A stretch of DNA of 23,606 bases from NCBI GenBank assembly GCA_013298375.1, contig JAAFHM010000015.1, forward strand, positions 1-23,606, written 5' to 3'. The notes below the pieces were generated by a model, which saw nothing but the letters and a program-made list of their open reading frames with translations, had not been told where the DNA came from and searched no databases. Within the stretch, counting starts at the first letter, position 1, and each line of letters opens with the position of its first letter. The position numbers and the translations under genes are program-made. Positions 1 to 6,940 of the stretch are shown piece by piece. The DNA is from Ignavibacteria bacterium (lineage in GTDB: Bacteria > Bacteroidota > Ignavibacteria > Kapaibacteriales > UBA4661).

Positions 1-66
1 GATTTTTTGGATAGATAATTCGGTTCACCAAACCCCTCTTTTGTCACGCTTTTTCACCACTTTTTT

Positions 67-1050
67 ATGGCAGCCCAAGAAACTTTTGCCCAGCAGATTG
101 ACCGCTCTATCGCAATGCTGGCATCATACATTATTCCCGCAGGATTTCTCCCTGTTGCTTCCGGCACGAATTGCGAATTTTCGGCTATGGATTATGGCTA
201 CCCAACGCACTACGTCGAATTGCAGGGCGGTGTGCGTTTGGCGTATATTGACGTTTATACGGGCGAGTCGGAGCCGAAAGGCACAATTATTTTTCTGCAT
301 GGTCTGGGAAGTTATTTGCAATCGTGGAAACGCAATATTCCTTCGCTTTCTAAAGAGTATCGCTGTATCGCCATTGACCTCCCGGGCTATGGTAAGTCCT
401 CGAAGCAGCATGAAATCACGCTGGATTTTTATGTCGTTGTTGTAAAAAAACTTGCCGATGCGCTAGAATTGACCAATGTAGTGCTTTGTGGACATTCGCT
501 GGGTGGGCAAGTAGCTGTTTTGGCGGGATTGCGCTATCCGAAATTAATCACCAACCTCATCTTGCTTTCGTCGGCTGGCTTGGAGTATTATACGGAATTG
601 GAGCGCATGATTATCAAGCCTTTTGCTCATTTGCCGATTCCATTTTTTAAGTATGCTTCTCCGGCGGGTATTTTTCTGTCGTATGCAGCAAACTTTTATT
701 CTATGCCTGAAGAAGCGCTCTTTATGGTGCGCGATCGTGTTCTCTGGGCGCACGCATCGGGGTATGACCTCTATTGCCGGGCGGTGATGCAATCTTTCTT
801 GGCAATGGGGTATTCGCCTGTTGCGCCACGCCTTTCGGCGGTAAAACAGCCAACACTGATTATTTACGGCGCTAACGACAATTTTATTCCGAATTGGTTC
901 ATGCACGGTGGCTCTGTTCGGAGTGTTGCCAAAGAAAGCGCAGAGAAAATTCCGAATGCCGAATACAAAATTTTTGATAAATGTGGGCATTTTGTTCCCT
1001 TCGAGAAACCCAAAGAGACGAATGAGGCGATACGGGCTTTTTTGGGTTGA
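67..1050 (+). CDS. Alpha/beta-fold hydrolase
   Basis: A 327-residue alpha/beta hydrolase of the size usual for single-domain esterases and C-C hydrolases. The oxyanion motif HGLG is at residues 78-81, the nucleophile elbow GHSLGG puts the catalytic Ser at 144, the acid is probably Asp271 (YGAND) and the general base His308 (CGHF). A cap region of about 60 residues lies between the Ser and Asp motifs. No signal peptide is visible, so it is probably cytoplasmic. The substrate cannot be told from sequence. No clear Shine-Dalgarno precedes the ATG; Met17 and Met41 are weaker alternative starts. It stands alone, with its own terminator, and reads as host DNA next to the element rather than phage DNA. 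Confidence 0.9.
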   Translation: MAAQETFAQQIDRSIAMLASYIIPAGFLPVASGTNCEFSAMDYGYPTHYVELQGGVRLAYIDVYTGESEPKGTIIFLHGLGSYLQSWKRNIPSLSKEYRCIAIDLPGYGKSSKQHEITLDFYVVVVKKLADALELTNVVLCGHSLGGQVAVLAGLRYPKLITNLILLSSAGLEYYTELERMIIKPFAHLPIPFFKYASPAGIFLSYAANFYSMPEEALFMVRDRVLWAHASGYDLYCRAVMQSFLAMGYSPVAPRLSAVKQPTLIIYGANDNFIPNWFMHGGSVRSVAKESAEKIPNAEYKIFDKCGHFVPFEKPKETNEAIRAFLG

Positions 1051-1140
1051 GGTTGAACGGAAGCAGTCGAGAAAAGGTCTGCAAAATTCTTGATTCTTAA
1101 GATCAAATCTTCAAGTCAACGCAACAGTAAAAAAACAGAA

Positions 1141-1177
1141 AATCCGCTATGAACGGCATTCATAGCGGGTTTTTTTG
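1141..1177 (+). terminator. Rho-independent terminator of the hydrolase gene
   Basis: A perfect 10-bp stem (1144-1153 with 1159-1168), a 5-base loop and a run of seven or more T on the plus strand. It lies about 90 bases after the hydrolase stop. Confidence 0.9.
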
Positions 1178-1255
1178 TTTGGGGAGCAGAGAAGTTGTAA
1201 AACTCGTGTTGTGTGAACCAATAAAAAATCTCTGGTTGGGATGACAGTATCTCTT

Positions 1256-1675
1256 TTAGGATATTGATTTATATGTGGTTTGCAGTATCTTTTCCTGCTC
1301 TTTCGTAATATCATCGCAGTTTATGGCACAATCTAAAAGCTGTTTCAATATTGCATTTGGCAATAAACCAAATTGATGCATTTGTTGGGTAAATACTTTA
1401 TTCAAAACATCCTGTTGTGTAAATTCAAAAAACTGGTCAAGTCCAACCCATGTGTCTTTGCGTAAGCAGGTAGAGTGTAGCGGCAAAAAGAAATTGGGAT
1501 AGCGATCACTTGACTGACAGCCAAAGATATTCCCTTTATGGATGCCCTTTGACGTTGTTTTTACAACAACATATTTGCCAATTTCGCCATCATTCAGAAT
1601 TACCAATATTTTTTCACCGACAGTGCCGTCGCTATAGATAAAGTTTCTGTCAAAAAGGAGAGTGCCAGGGGTCAT
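1256..1675 (-). CDS. Putative toxin partner of the Panacea antitoxin
   Basis: 139 residues. The gene overlaps the Panacea-domain gene upstream by four bases (ATGA), so the two are translationally coupled. The N-terminal half is beta-rich with motifs such as PGTLL, KILVILND and VVKTTS, loosely like small beta-barrel toxins of the PemK/MazF type, but I cannot assign a family. The C-terminal 40 residues are helical. In described PanAT systems the Panacea protein neutralises a very variable small toxin encoded beside it, so the role rests on context. No signal peptide or membrane segment is seen. Composition is AT-richer than the neighbouring hydrolase, suggesting transfer. Confidence 0.6.
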   Translation of the reverse strand: MTPGTLLFDRNFIYSDGTVGEKILVILNDGEIGKYVVVKTTSKGIHKGNIFGCQSSDRYPNFFLPLHSTCLRKDTWVGLDQFFEFTQQDVLNKVFTQQMHQFGLLPNAILKQLLDCAINCDDITKEQEKILQTTYKSIS

Positions 1676-2229
1676 TGATAATTATGAATAATTTCCTTGT
1701 TTTCTTGGGCAACGGATGGCATGAAATCTTGTTCACTTTTGCGAAAAGCATATTCATATGGTATGATCGCCTGAATCCGTTTTTCAATTTCATAGACCTG
1801 ATGCCAAGGGCGATTTTCAAGATGAGTATCCGCTATCATTGCGTCTGCCTTAGCATCACGATATTCATTGGAGAGATCCTCCAATAATCGTAATTCTCGC
1901 TTCGTAAAATGCGTTGGATCGAACTCGGCGATTGCTTGAACAAGCTGCATGGGGCTTTTGTTCTTGATAGGAAGTGTTTTTATATACACTTTACTTGCTA
2001 AATCCTCTTTAAGAGAGGAGCGTAATTCATCGTATATATCCGTTGGCACTGGTCCCATTTTCCAAGCATAATACTGTAAGCCTGTAACGCTCCGGCCAGT
2101 ATCACGATAGTGATAAAAGTCTAAGAAATACAGTAGCTTATTGAGTTTGATAATGCCAAAATTCCGCGTATTCTTTGCAAAATACACGATGGCATTTATC
2201 AATTTTTCGCGTTCATGGGTAATGATCAT
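1672..2229 (-). CDS. Panacea-domain (DUF4065/SocA-like) antitoxin
   Basis: 185 residues. The family signature is clear: KLNKLLYFLDFYHYRDTG (residues 28-45) then a YYAWKMGPVPTDIYDEL stretch (53-69), as in the Panacea/SocA/GepA family, which acts as an antitoxin in PanAT modules. The start is placed at 2229, not at the longer frame's 2286, because GAGGAAAG lies just upstream and the best promoter (2284-2315) would start transcription inside the longer frame. It is the first gene of a two-gene operon and overlaps the next by ATGA. It may belong to the host, a genomic island, or the prophage edge. Confidence 0.85.
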   Translation of the reverse strand: MIITHEREKLINAIVYFAKNTRNFGIIKLNKLLYFLDFYHYRDTGRSVTGLQYYAWKMGPVPTDIYDELRSSLKEDLASKVYIKTLPIKNKSPMQLVQAIAEFDPTHFTKRELRLLEDLSNEYRDAKADAMIADTHLENRPWHQVYEIEKRIQAIIPYEYAFRKSEQDFMPSVAQENKEIIHNYQ

Positions 2230-2283
2230 TTTTCTTTCCTCATTGCGTCTTGTATTTTTTGCCTTGCATCCTACAAGTCTTTG

Positions 2284-2315
2284 CAAAGTTATCGAATTTC
2301 ATACTTTTACACAAC
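2284..2315 (-). promoter_or_regulatory. Bacteroidota-type promoter of the Panacea operon
   Basis: On the minus strand GTTG (2315-2312), a 20-base spacer and TAACTTTG (2291-2284), fitting the -7 consensus TAnnTTTG. Predicted transcription start is near 2277, about 48 bases before the chosen ATG. Confidence 0.6.
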
Positions 2316-2371
2316 TTGAATTAAAGCGGGAGGTACAGCATGATTTTGTCTAAAGAAAGCAGATAGAAAAT

Positions 2372-2409
2372 AAAAACGGCTTGAAACCAAGAGTTCCAAG
2401 CCGTTTTTT
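2372..2409 (-). terminator. Bidirectional terminator downstream of integrase
   Basis: An 11-bp perfect stem with arms AAAACGGCTTG (2373-2383) and CAAGCCGTTTT (2397-2407), giving T-runs on both strands. On the minus strand it lies after the integrase stop and before the Panacea promoter, insulating the two units. Confidence 0.85.
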
Positions 2410-2491
2410 GCGGAGAAGAAGACACCCGAATTTTTTACTATGAACCCGCTTGGAATCTACTGTTTCGGCGGTTGACTTTGAAAACGCTCGT

Positions 2492-3571
2492 TCAGCGCTC
2501 GTCGGTTGCCTTTTTTAAGGCTTTTTTTAGGTCTTCTCCGGTGCGTTTTTTTCGGTAACGTTGAATATTCATACTCGGTGAATGACCAAGCAATTCCGCT
2601 ACAAGTGTAAAGTCCAAACCTAACACGTTTTCGTAATACCATCCCGCGCTGCCTCGCAACGTGTGAACAACGTATTTCGGGTTAAAATTGAGTGCTTTCG
2701 CTGCTTTACGGAAATTGGTTTGTATGTTCTGCGTGTGTTTCCACCGCCAAACCTTGCCGTCTGGGAATGTGTGCTTGCGCATTTCCTCAAGGATTTTTAC
2801 GGCTTCGGGGAAGAGTGAAACGGGGAACTCACGATAGATGCTGCCTTTGCCGATTATCTTCAGAACGCCGCGCTCTTCGTCGTAATCGCTCCATTTCATT
2901 TTAATCACCTCACCAACGCGCATACCGGTACGCCAGAGCCATTCAAAAATCAATGCGTGTTCGTCGTGATAGCGGTCTTCGATGTTTTCAAAGAACCCAA
3001 TCAGGCGCTTAATTTCATCGGGCTTTAATACGAGGTGTTCAACCTTTTTCGGCTCTTTCGGGATGCCGATTGTTGCTACGGGATTTTTCTTGATGTATTC
3101 ACACTCGACCGCGTAGGTGAACATCGCTTTCATGGTGGTCATGTACCGCTTGCGGGTTGACTGTGCAAGTTCGCGTGACTGAGCCTCACGGAGCGCTGAT
3201 AGGATTTCCGCAGCCGAGAACGGCACATCTTTCGGGAAGTGGAACCGGAGGCTGTTTTTGAATTTCTCCAAAACTATTGCGCCCGCCTGACCGAGGCGCG
3301 TGTCTTTGTACTCTTTTGCAAGTGCATAGACTGTTCTAGGAACCGGCACAGCATCCACGTCACCCTGCAAAACACCCGAAAAAAACTTCTCTAAAAATGC
3401 GTCTAAATAAATCAGTGCTTCCCGCTTGTTCGCTTCGTGCCAGAGCAGCCCCGTGCTTTCCATGTAATCCGCAACACGTACCCACACGCGCCCGTGCCGT
3501 TCAAAGCAGTAGCCGTTTGCGAATTTGGCGGAATACCAGCGTTTTGCAGATTTGGAGCGGGGACGGGGCAT
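2492..3571 (-). CDS. int: Tyrosine recombinase / phage integrase
   Basis: 359 residues from Met at 3571 (MPRPRSKSAKRW); a longer frame adds ten residues to 3601. It has a basic N-terminal arm, a SAM-like core-binding domain (about residues 75-170) and a catalytic domain with the full set: Arg218 in RTGMR, Lys242 in GKGS, His303 and Arg306 in HTLRG, His330 in LLGH, and Tyr339 in QRYRKK. It should catalyse site-specific integration and, with an excisionase (candidate at 10274), excision. Its position at the left end, transcribed outward, suggests an attachment site in about 2410-2490 or just left of it. I could not identify the att core, since the other end is outside the window. Confidence 0.95.
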   Translation of the reverse strand: MPRPRSKSAKRWYSAKFANGYCFERHGRVWVRVADYMESTGLLWHEANKREALIYLDAFLEKFFSGVLQGDVDAVPVPRTVYALAKEYKDTRLGQAGAIVLEKFKNSLRFHFPKDVPFSAAEILSALREAQSRELAQSTRKRYMTTMKAMFTYAVECEYIKKNPVATIGIPKEPKKVEHLVLKPDEIKRLIGFFENIEDRYHDEHALIFEWLWRTGMRVGEVIKMKWSDYDEERGVLKIIGKGSIYREFPVSLFPEAVKILEEMRKHTFPDGKVWRWKHTQNIQTNFRKAAKALNFNPKYVVHTLRGSAGWYYENVLGLDFTLVAELLGHSPSMNIQRYRKKRTGEDLKKALKKATDER

Positions 3572-3644
3572 GGGGGAAGAGTGTGTGAAAATCAAAAACA
3601 ACCCTCATCAGACCAAAGCGGACACGTTGTTACAGTCATGTTGA

Positions 3645-4358
3645 CTACTTTAGGTATTTACCTCTCAAATCCGCTTCGTAAACATCTATAATTTTATCTG
3701 CAAGAATTGATAGGTCTCTTGACATACCCCTATTTTGGGGAGGTACCCCTTTGTGCATCTTAACAATATGGATCTTTGTCATATTGTTTTTAACAAACTT
3801 GATTGCTTCAGCGTAGTCATAATCACCACTAACCAAAATAATTTTATCACACTTCTTTTCTACGCTAAGTGAAATCATTTTAACTGCAAGTGATATATCC
3901 ACACCTTTTTCTCCAAGATATTCTTTATTGTATGGATTCACTTTTAATATGCCCGTTTTAACTATCTCTAAGTCGTCAAACTCTAAGCACAGTTTATCAT
4001 AATTATATTCGATACTTTGAAATTTAACTTTTTCTTCGTTCAGCCATTTTTCAACTTCGACGGCGTCTTGTTCAATTTGAGCTAATACATTCGGCGGTAT
4101 TGTAGATTGGTTATTCCGGTAGTCCTGTGAATAATTTTTATACTTTCGACCTACAATAGTATTGCGAATATTATGAGTGGTAAAATAGGTGTCTAATATT
4201 TTTTGAGGGCGGAACCAGTATGAACGAACCAGCTCTTCGCCATCACTAAGGAAGCTGTTAAAAAGCAAGTTCCATTTAATATCCTTCTCAACCAAACTTA
4301 TGCTTTTTAGGGAATAGTAGAGGTTTTGTCCATCAACGAGAATAATTACTTTTTTCAT
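3645..4358 (-). CDS. NYN-domain (LabA/DUF88-like) ribonuclease
   Basis: 237 residues from MKKVIILVDGQNL; a longer frame to 4385 would start inside the terminator-like hairpin, so I reject it. The PIN-like NYN fold is shown by Asp9 and Asn12 in LVDGQNLYYS, Asp154 in KGVDISLAVK, and Asp179/Asp181 in SGDYDY, all metal-binding acidic positions of the family. NYN proteins are mostly RNases. The gene is visibly AT-rich against its neighbours, has its own promoter and a structured leader, and sits next to the integrase, a usual cargo site for defence or regulatory genes in temperate phages. Its RNA target is unknown; a role in anti-phage defence is inference only. Confidence 0.88.
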   Translation of the reverse strand: MKKVIILVDGQNLYYSLKSISLVEKDIKWNLLFNSFLSDGEELVRSYWFRPQKILDTYFTTHNIRNTIVGRKYKNYSQDYRNNQSTIPPNVLAQIEQDAVEVEKWLNEEKVKFQSIEYNYDKLCLEFDDLEIVKTGILKVNPYNKEYLGEKGVDISLAVKMISLSVEKKCDKIILVSGDYDYAEAIKFVKNNMTKIHIVKMHKGVPPQNRGMSRDLSILADKIIDVYEADLRGKYLK

Positions 4359-4365
4359 AGCGGTA

Positions 4366-4397
4366 TAAAAAATGAGAGCCACCATTGCTGGTGGCTC
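4366..4397 (-). terminator. Terminator-like hairpin just before the NYN gene
   Basis: Read on the minus strand: perfect 8-bp stem (4397-4390 with 4383-4376), 6-base loop, then TCATTTTTT. It ends about 8 bases before the NYN start codon and lies downstream of the NYN promoter, so it can act as an attenuator as well as ending transcription from the upstream envelope operon. Confidence 0.75.
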
Positions 4398-4456
4398 ACA
4401 AATTCAGGCTTTCGCCCAGTGTTAATCTGCCAACTCTTTGGCAAGCGTTTTTTTTC
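4398..4456 (-). promoter_or_regulatory. Structured leader RNA of the NYN nuclease gene
   Basis: Between the predicted start of transcription (about 4456) and the terminator-like stem. It holds a 6-bp hairpin TGCCAA-AGAG-TTGGCA (4443-4428) and a short GGC-GAAA-GCC hairpin with a GNRA tetraloop (about 4417-4408). Such a series of stems is typical of attenuators, riboswitches or small structured RNAs. On the plus strand the 4428-4443 hairpin is followed by eight T, but no plus gene is present to need it. Confidence 0.45.
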
Positions 4457-4462
4457 ATTACC

Positions 4463-4494
4463 CAAAAATAATACATTTTTTTATTATTGTCAAT
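4463..4494 (-). promoter_or_regulatory. Promoter of the NYN nuclease gene
   Basis: On the minus strand ATTG (4494-4491), a 20-base very AT-rich spacer, then TATTTTTG (4470-4463), matching TAnnTTTG. TTGACA also occurs at the upstream box. It lies after the stop of the envelope operon, giving the NYN gene independent transcription. Confidence 0.6.
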
Positions 4495-4518
4495 TTTTTT
4501 TTGACATGAGGTAAACAA

Positions 4519-4725
4519 TTATGGCACCAAAAGAACACTTGAAAGTGGGGAAAGTACATTCGCCGGATTATCGTAATAAAGTACATTTTCCTTTATCCTA
4601 AAATAATGCCCAAAACACTTCTCGCCGTTTACAATCAGTTCCGTGTTTTCGGTCTGTTTGAAACCGTCAGGCAGGGCAAAACGTGTTTGCCCTGCGTATT
4701 CGACCTTTAACTGTATTGGAATCAT
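4519..4725 (-). CDS. Hypothetical 68-residue protein
   Basis: Starts seven bases after the stop of the lipoprotein gene, so it is probably the last gene of that operon. The sequence is beta-rich (e.g. PIQLKVEYAGQTRFALPDG) with one Cys and no signal peptide or membrane segment. I do not recognise a family. Its envelope neighbours suggest a partner role, but without an export signal it is presumably cytoplasmic. Confidence 0.6.
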   Translation of the reverse strand: MIPIQLKVEYAGQTRFALPDGFKQTENTELIVNGEKCFGHYFRIKENVLYYDNPANVLSPLSSVLLVP

Positions 4726-4732
4726 ACTGCTT

Positions 4733-5524
4733 TTATGGTTGTGCGTAAATGTACTGAGCCTCTTTTGTTTTTGTCCAGCCTATCCAATGTACGACCTGAC
4801 CTTGTGGATTGACAATCTGTATCGTATCGCTCTTGTTATTGAGCCATGCGGGAATTTTGTACTGATACACTCGGAGTAATTGCGATGGGATTGCTTGTAT
4901 GTCTTGAAAAAGCTGCTCTTGATTGCCGCTTGTGCTGCGAATTTTCCAACCTGTCGGCGAAACGGTTGTATCTGATATATTCTGAACCCAAATTTCTTCT
5001 CTTTCATCATCTATACCGACAGGATCGGGCATAACACGGAACAACACAAAAGGCGTGTTCGGAGGCTTGGGGAATGCTTGGATTGTCGTCGAATATGGCG
5101 CTTGTTGCCAGTTTACCGTTTGGATTTCCGTTCCGGTTGATGTTACAAGCGTTGCAAAACCTGCGGTTGTGTCTAAGAAACGATTCGTACCCTGCATTGC
5201 AACAGCACCACGAGCAGGGATAAGAGTGCGTTGGTTGCCATTGACACTATAAATTTCCTCTCTGCTGCCTGATGTACGGATACGCCAGTTATAGGGCGTA
5301 AAATCTGAATCACTCGTATTGACAAGCCAGACAGACCAACCGCGTACAAAAAAGTTGGGATTTGAGCCACCGCCCGGAACACCCGTAGAAGGTCTTACCC
5401 AATACATTCGGATTGGATTTTGCGTGTCAATAGCCTGAGGCTTGTAGGTTTCGGGTGTTTTGTTGTCCGGTCCCGTGCTTGTGCAGGCAGACAGGAGAAG
5501 GAATGCAAGGAGAAGTTTTTTCAT
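4733..5524 (-). CDS. Lipoprotein with two lamin-tail-like (LTD) domains
   Basis: 263 residues. A type II signal peptide ends in LLSAC, with Cys14 the lipidated residue. The mature part has two similar beta-sandwich repeats, about residues 58-143 and 170-258. Each holds a W/V-V-x-N-x-SD, TP/SP, W-R/K-IR-T/S core followed by TL/SQLL and a closing beta segment (TVNWQQAP and HWIGWTK). This is the pattern of bacterial lamin-tail domains, found in secreted or surface proteins. Upstream it overlaps the membrane-anchor gene by ATGA. In a prophage, such a lysogen-expressed surface lipoprotein could alter the cell surface or exclude superinfecting phage; that role is inference. Confidence 0.75.
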   Translation of the reverse strand: MKKLLLAFLLLSACTSTGPDNKTPETYKPQAIDTQNPIRMYWVRPSTGVPGGGSNPNFFVRGWSVWLVNTSDSDFTPYNWRIRTSGSREEIYSVNGNQRTLIPARGAVAMQGTNRFLDTTAGFATLVTSTGTEIQTVNWQQAPYSTTIQAFPKPPNTPFVLFRVMPDPVGIDDEREEIWVQNISDTTVSPTGWKIRSTSGNQEQLFQDIQAIPSQLLRVYQYKIPAWLNNKSDTIQIVNPQGQVVHWIGWTKTKEAQYIYAQP

Positions 5525-5967
5525 GGCTTAACCTCCAAATAGATTCTTCGAGATCCCATACCGCTTGGACCTAAATAGAACAGCTTCCCGCTTTTGATTT
5601 CCCTGTATATTGGATAGCCACGCTCTGTTTTTGTGTATGTTTCTTCACAGCCATCAGGGCGCTTGTACCATTTAGGCAGTTCTGCATCTGGCTTAGTTTC
5701 TGGCGGGGTATAAGTATCTGCAACACCACCACCAGATTTGACCAAAGAATCAACTCGGGCGTTTTCGGCAGCGGTTTTTAGACGAAGAACTGAATCTTGT
5801 TCACGCTCTTGTACCTCGCGCCTGAACTTATCCAAACTGTCTGCCACCATTTTTTGTGCTTTTTCGGCTTCCGTAGGCTCTTTCGGGCGAACGAGCCAGC
5901 CCAGAATCAACAAGAATACGATAAGTCCGCCAAAAATATAGAGTACCCGTTTCAAAAATTTCTTCAT
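5521..5967 (-). CDS. Single-pass membrane protein with coiled coil
   Basis: 148 residues. A basic N-terminus (MKKFLKRV) is followed by one hydrophobic helix (about residues 9-26, ending in LGWLVRP), a charged coiled-coil region (about 32-75), a Pro/Gly linker and a C-terminal globular part with one Cys. The topology suggests an inner-membrane anchor with a periplasmic domain. It overlaps the lipoprotein gene by ATGA and sits downstream of the periplasmic DUF2511-like gene, so the three probably work together at the envelope. No family recognised. Confidence 0.7.
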   Translation of the reverse strand: MKKFLKRVLYIFGGLIVFLLILGWLVRPKEPTEAEKAQKMVADSLDKFRREVQEREQDSVLRLKTAAENARVDSLVKSGGGVADTYTPPETKPDAELPKWYKRPDGCEETYTKTERGYPIYREIKSGKLFYLGPSGMGSRRIYLEVKP

Positions 5968-6019
5968 ACAAAACCTTCCAAAAATTAGGAGAAATAAGGC
6001 TACTTAGAAGACACTTGAA

Positions 6020-6331
6020 TTATTTACAAAGTGATTTACCTTTTTCAAGAAAAAAGAACAAATCTCCGCCTTGAGTTTGCGCGGTTGAAGCATCTGCATA
6101 GCCTTTTTTGTATTTGCCGCCTTCTTTGCTGCGTGACTTTGCCGTGCCATTCAAAGCATACTTCACGCTGCCCGCCTCAATAAAAACAGCACCCGCATCA
6201 CACAACAACTCGCCTTCATTGAAGCTAAAACACCACTCTTTCGCATAGTCGCTTTTCTTCACTTTTAATGAGCCTGCAAATGCTGTTGATGTGCATAAAA
6301 GCACCGCAAGTAAGAACACAAATTTTCTCAT
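6020..6331 (-). CDS. Small secreted DUF2511-like (YebY-like) protein
   Basis: 103 residues from MRKFVFLLAVLL; the longer frame to 6412 adds a stretch unlike a signal peptide and runs into the upstream palindrome. A Sec signal peptide ends at AFA (about residue 19). The mature domain has W-CFSFNEGELLC, VFIEAGSVKYALNGTAKSR and a C-terminal Cys, resembling the DUF2511 pattern with paired Cys and YALNGTA. Expected location is the periplasm. Its 3-prime end overlaps a copy of the phage operator sequence (6028-6039). First gene of the minus-strand envelope group. Confidence 0.7.
   Translation of the reverse strand: MRKFVFLLAVLLCTSTAFAGSLKVKKSDYAKEWCFSFNEGELLCDAGAVFIEAGSVKYALNGTAKSRSKEGGKYKKGYADASTAQTQGGDLFFFLEKGKSLCK
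6028..6039. promoter_or_regulatory. Third, distant copy of the immunity operator core
   Basis: AAAGTGATTTAC, identical to the first 12 of the 14 bases of the two operators at 9217 and 9250. It lies in the 3-prime end of the DUF2511-like gene. A 12-base exact match in 23.6 kb is unlikely by chance (roughly 1 in 100-300), but function is unproven. Confidence 0.35.
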
Positions 6332-6389
6332 TACGAAACCCTTTTCGGTTATGATTGAATAATAATATGAAATACTACCATAGACTTTG

Positions 6390-6413
6390 TTTGTATATTG
6401 TTGCCTATACAAA
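6390..6413. promoter_or_regulatory. 24-bp perfect palindrome upstream of the envelope operon
   Basis: TTTGTATA, 8 bases, TATACAAA. It is centred about 70 bases upstream of the DUF2511-like start codon. It looks like the site of a dimeric repressor; no U-run makes it a terminator. Confidence 0.45.
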
Positions 6414-6440
6414 ATCTTTTCGACATTTGCAATAGCTCCC

Positions 6441-6520
6441 GGTCATTAGAATACAATTCGGGTCATTAGTTTTGGGTCTTGGTCATTAGAATGCATTTCG
6501 GGTCATCGCTTTTGCATCGT
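6441..6520 (+). repeat. Four 20-bp iterons
   Basis: Four contiguous units of exactly 20 bp (6441, 6461, 6481, 6501) each start with GGTCAT; the first three share GGTCATTAG. Units 1 and 3 continue with GAATnCAnTTCG and units 2 and 4 with a T-rich half, giving a 40-bp higher-order repeat. The array lies between divergent genes. The 20-bp period puts each site on the same helix face, as in operator arrays and plasmid origins. Confidence 0.8.
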
Positions 6521-6553
6521 ATGTGAAGTTTGTAGTATTTTGCTTGACAATAG

Positions 6554-6607
6554 TCTCTTTCTCTTTCTCTTTCTCTTTCTCTTTCTCTTTCTCTTTCTCT
6601 TTCTCTT
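6554..6607 (+). repeat. (TCTCTT)9 hexanucleotide tract in a 5-prime leader
   Basis: Nine perfect TCTCTT units, then a partial unit, ending seven bases before the ATG at 6614. A consensus-like TTGACA at 6544-6549 precedes it. A hexamer cannot shift a reading frame, but changes in unit number would change promoter spacing or leader length. Confidence 0.9.
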
Positions 6608-6613
6608 TCTTTG

Positions 6614-6940
6614 ATGGCAAATATTTCAACATCCAAACTTGTGCAACTGTGCGGTTATTTCGAGGATTTTCACTTCCTTGTTCCCGTCATAGACGAGTGC
6701 AGTTCAATGACCGTTCTCACGCCTGACCAGCTATCTACGCTGTATGATAAAGGCGTTTCTCTGAGTTACCTTCTCGGAAAAAGTAACGAAATGTTTAACC
6801 GTGAAGAGTGCGGAAAAAGACTGCGTAAAATTCAACAACAACGACAAGAGCAATCGCTCACTACTATTCTTTCTCACCATTCTATTTCTCTATGCAATAC
6901 TGCACACGGCGAACACTCGCTTGCTTTGCCGCAAGCCTAA
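6614..6940 (+). CDS. Small CI-repressor-like protein
   Basis: 108 residues from the ATG directly after the TCTCTT tract; a TTG at 6611 is an alternative. Residues 38-64 (LSTLYDKGVSLSYLLGKSNEMF) match the tail of the phage CI N-terminal DNA-binding domain, and line up with LLEIGMNLAWLEYGIDSPF of the repressor at 8515. A basic stretch follows (KRLRKIQQQRQEQ). The upstream helices are short, so it may be a trimmed DNA-binding domain. The adjacent iterons are an obvious candidate target. The last 49 bases overlap the next gene. Confidence 0.6.
   Translation: MANISTSKLVQLCGYFEDFHFLVPVIDECSSMTVLTPDQLSTLYDKGVSLSYLLGKSNEMFNREECGKRLRKIQQQRQEQSLTTILSHHSISLCNTAHGEHSLALPQA

Noticed and set aside
4428..4455. 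Hairpin plus eight T on the plus strand, considered as a terminator.
   Set aside because: No plus-strand gene lies upstream; the stem is better explained as part of the minus-strand NYN leader.
2417..6027. Imperfect 22-bp direct repeat (2417-2438 and 6006-6027, three mismatches), considered as attachment sites.
   Set aside because: A match of this quality is expected about once by chance in all pairwise comparisons of a window this size, and the interval would exclude most phage genes.
6523..6726. ORF translating the TCTCTT tract into alternating Ser-Phe.
   Set aside because: Low-complexity frame that overlaps the better-supported 6614 gene.
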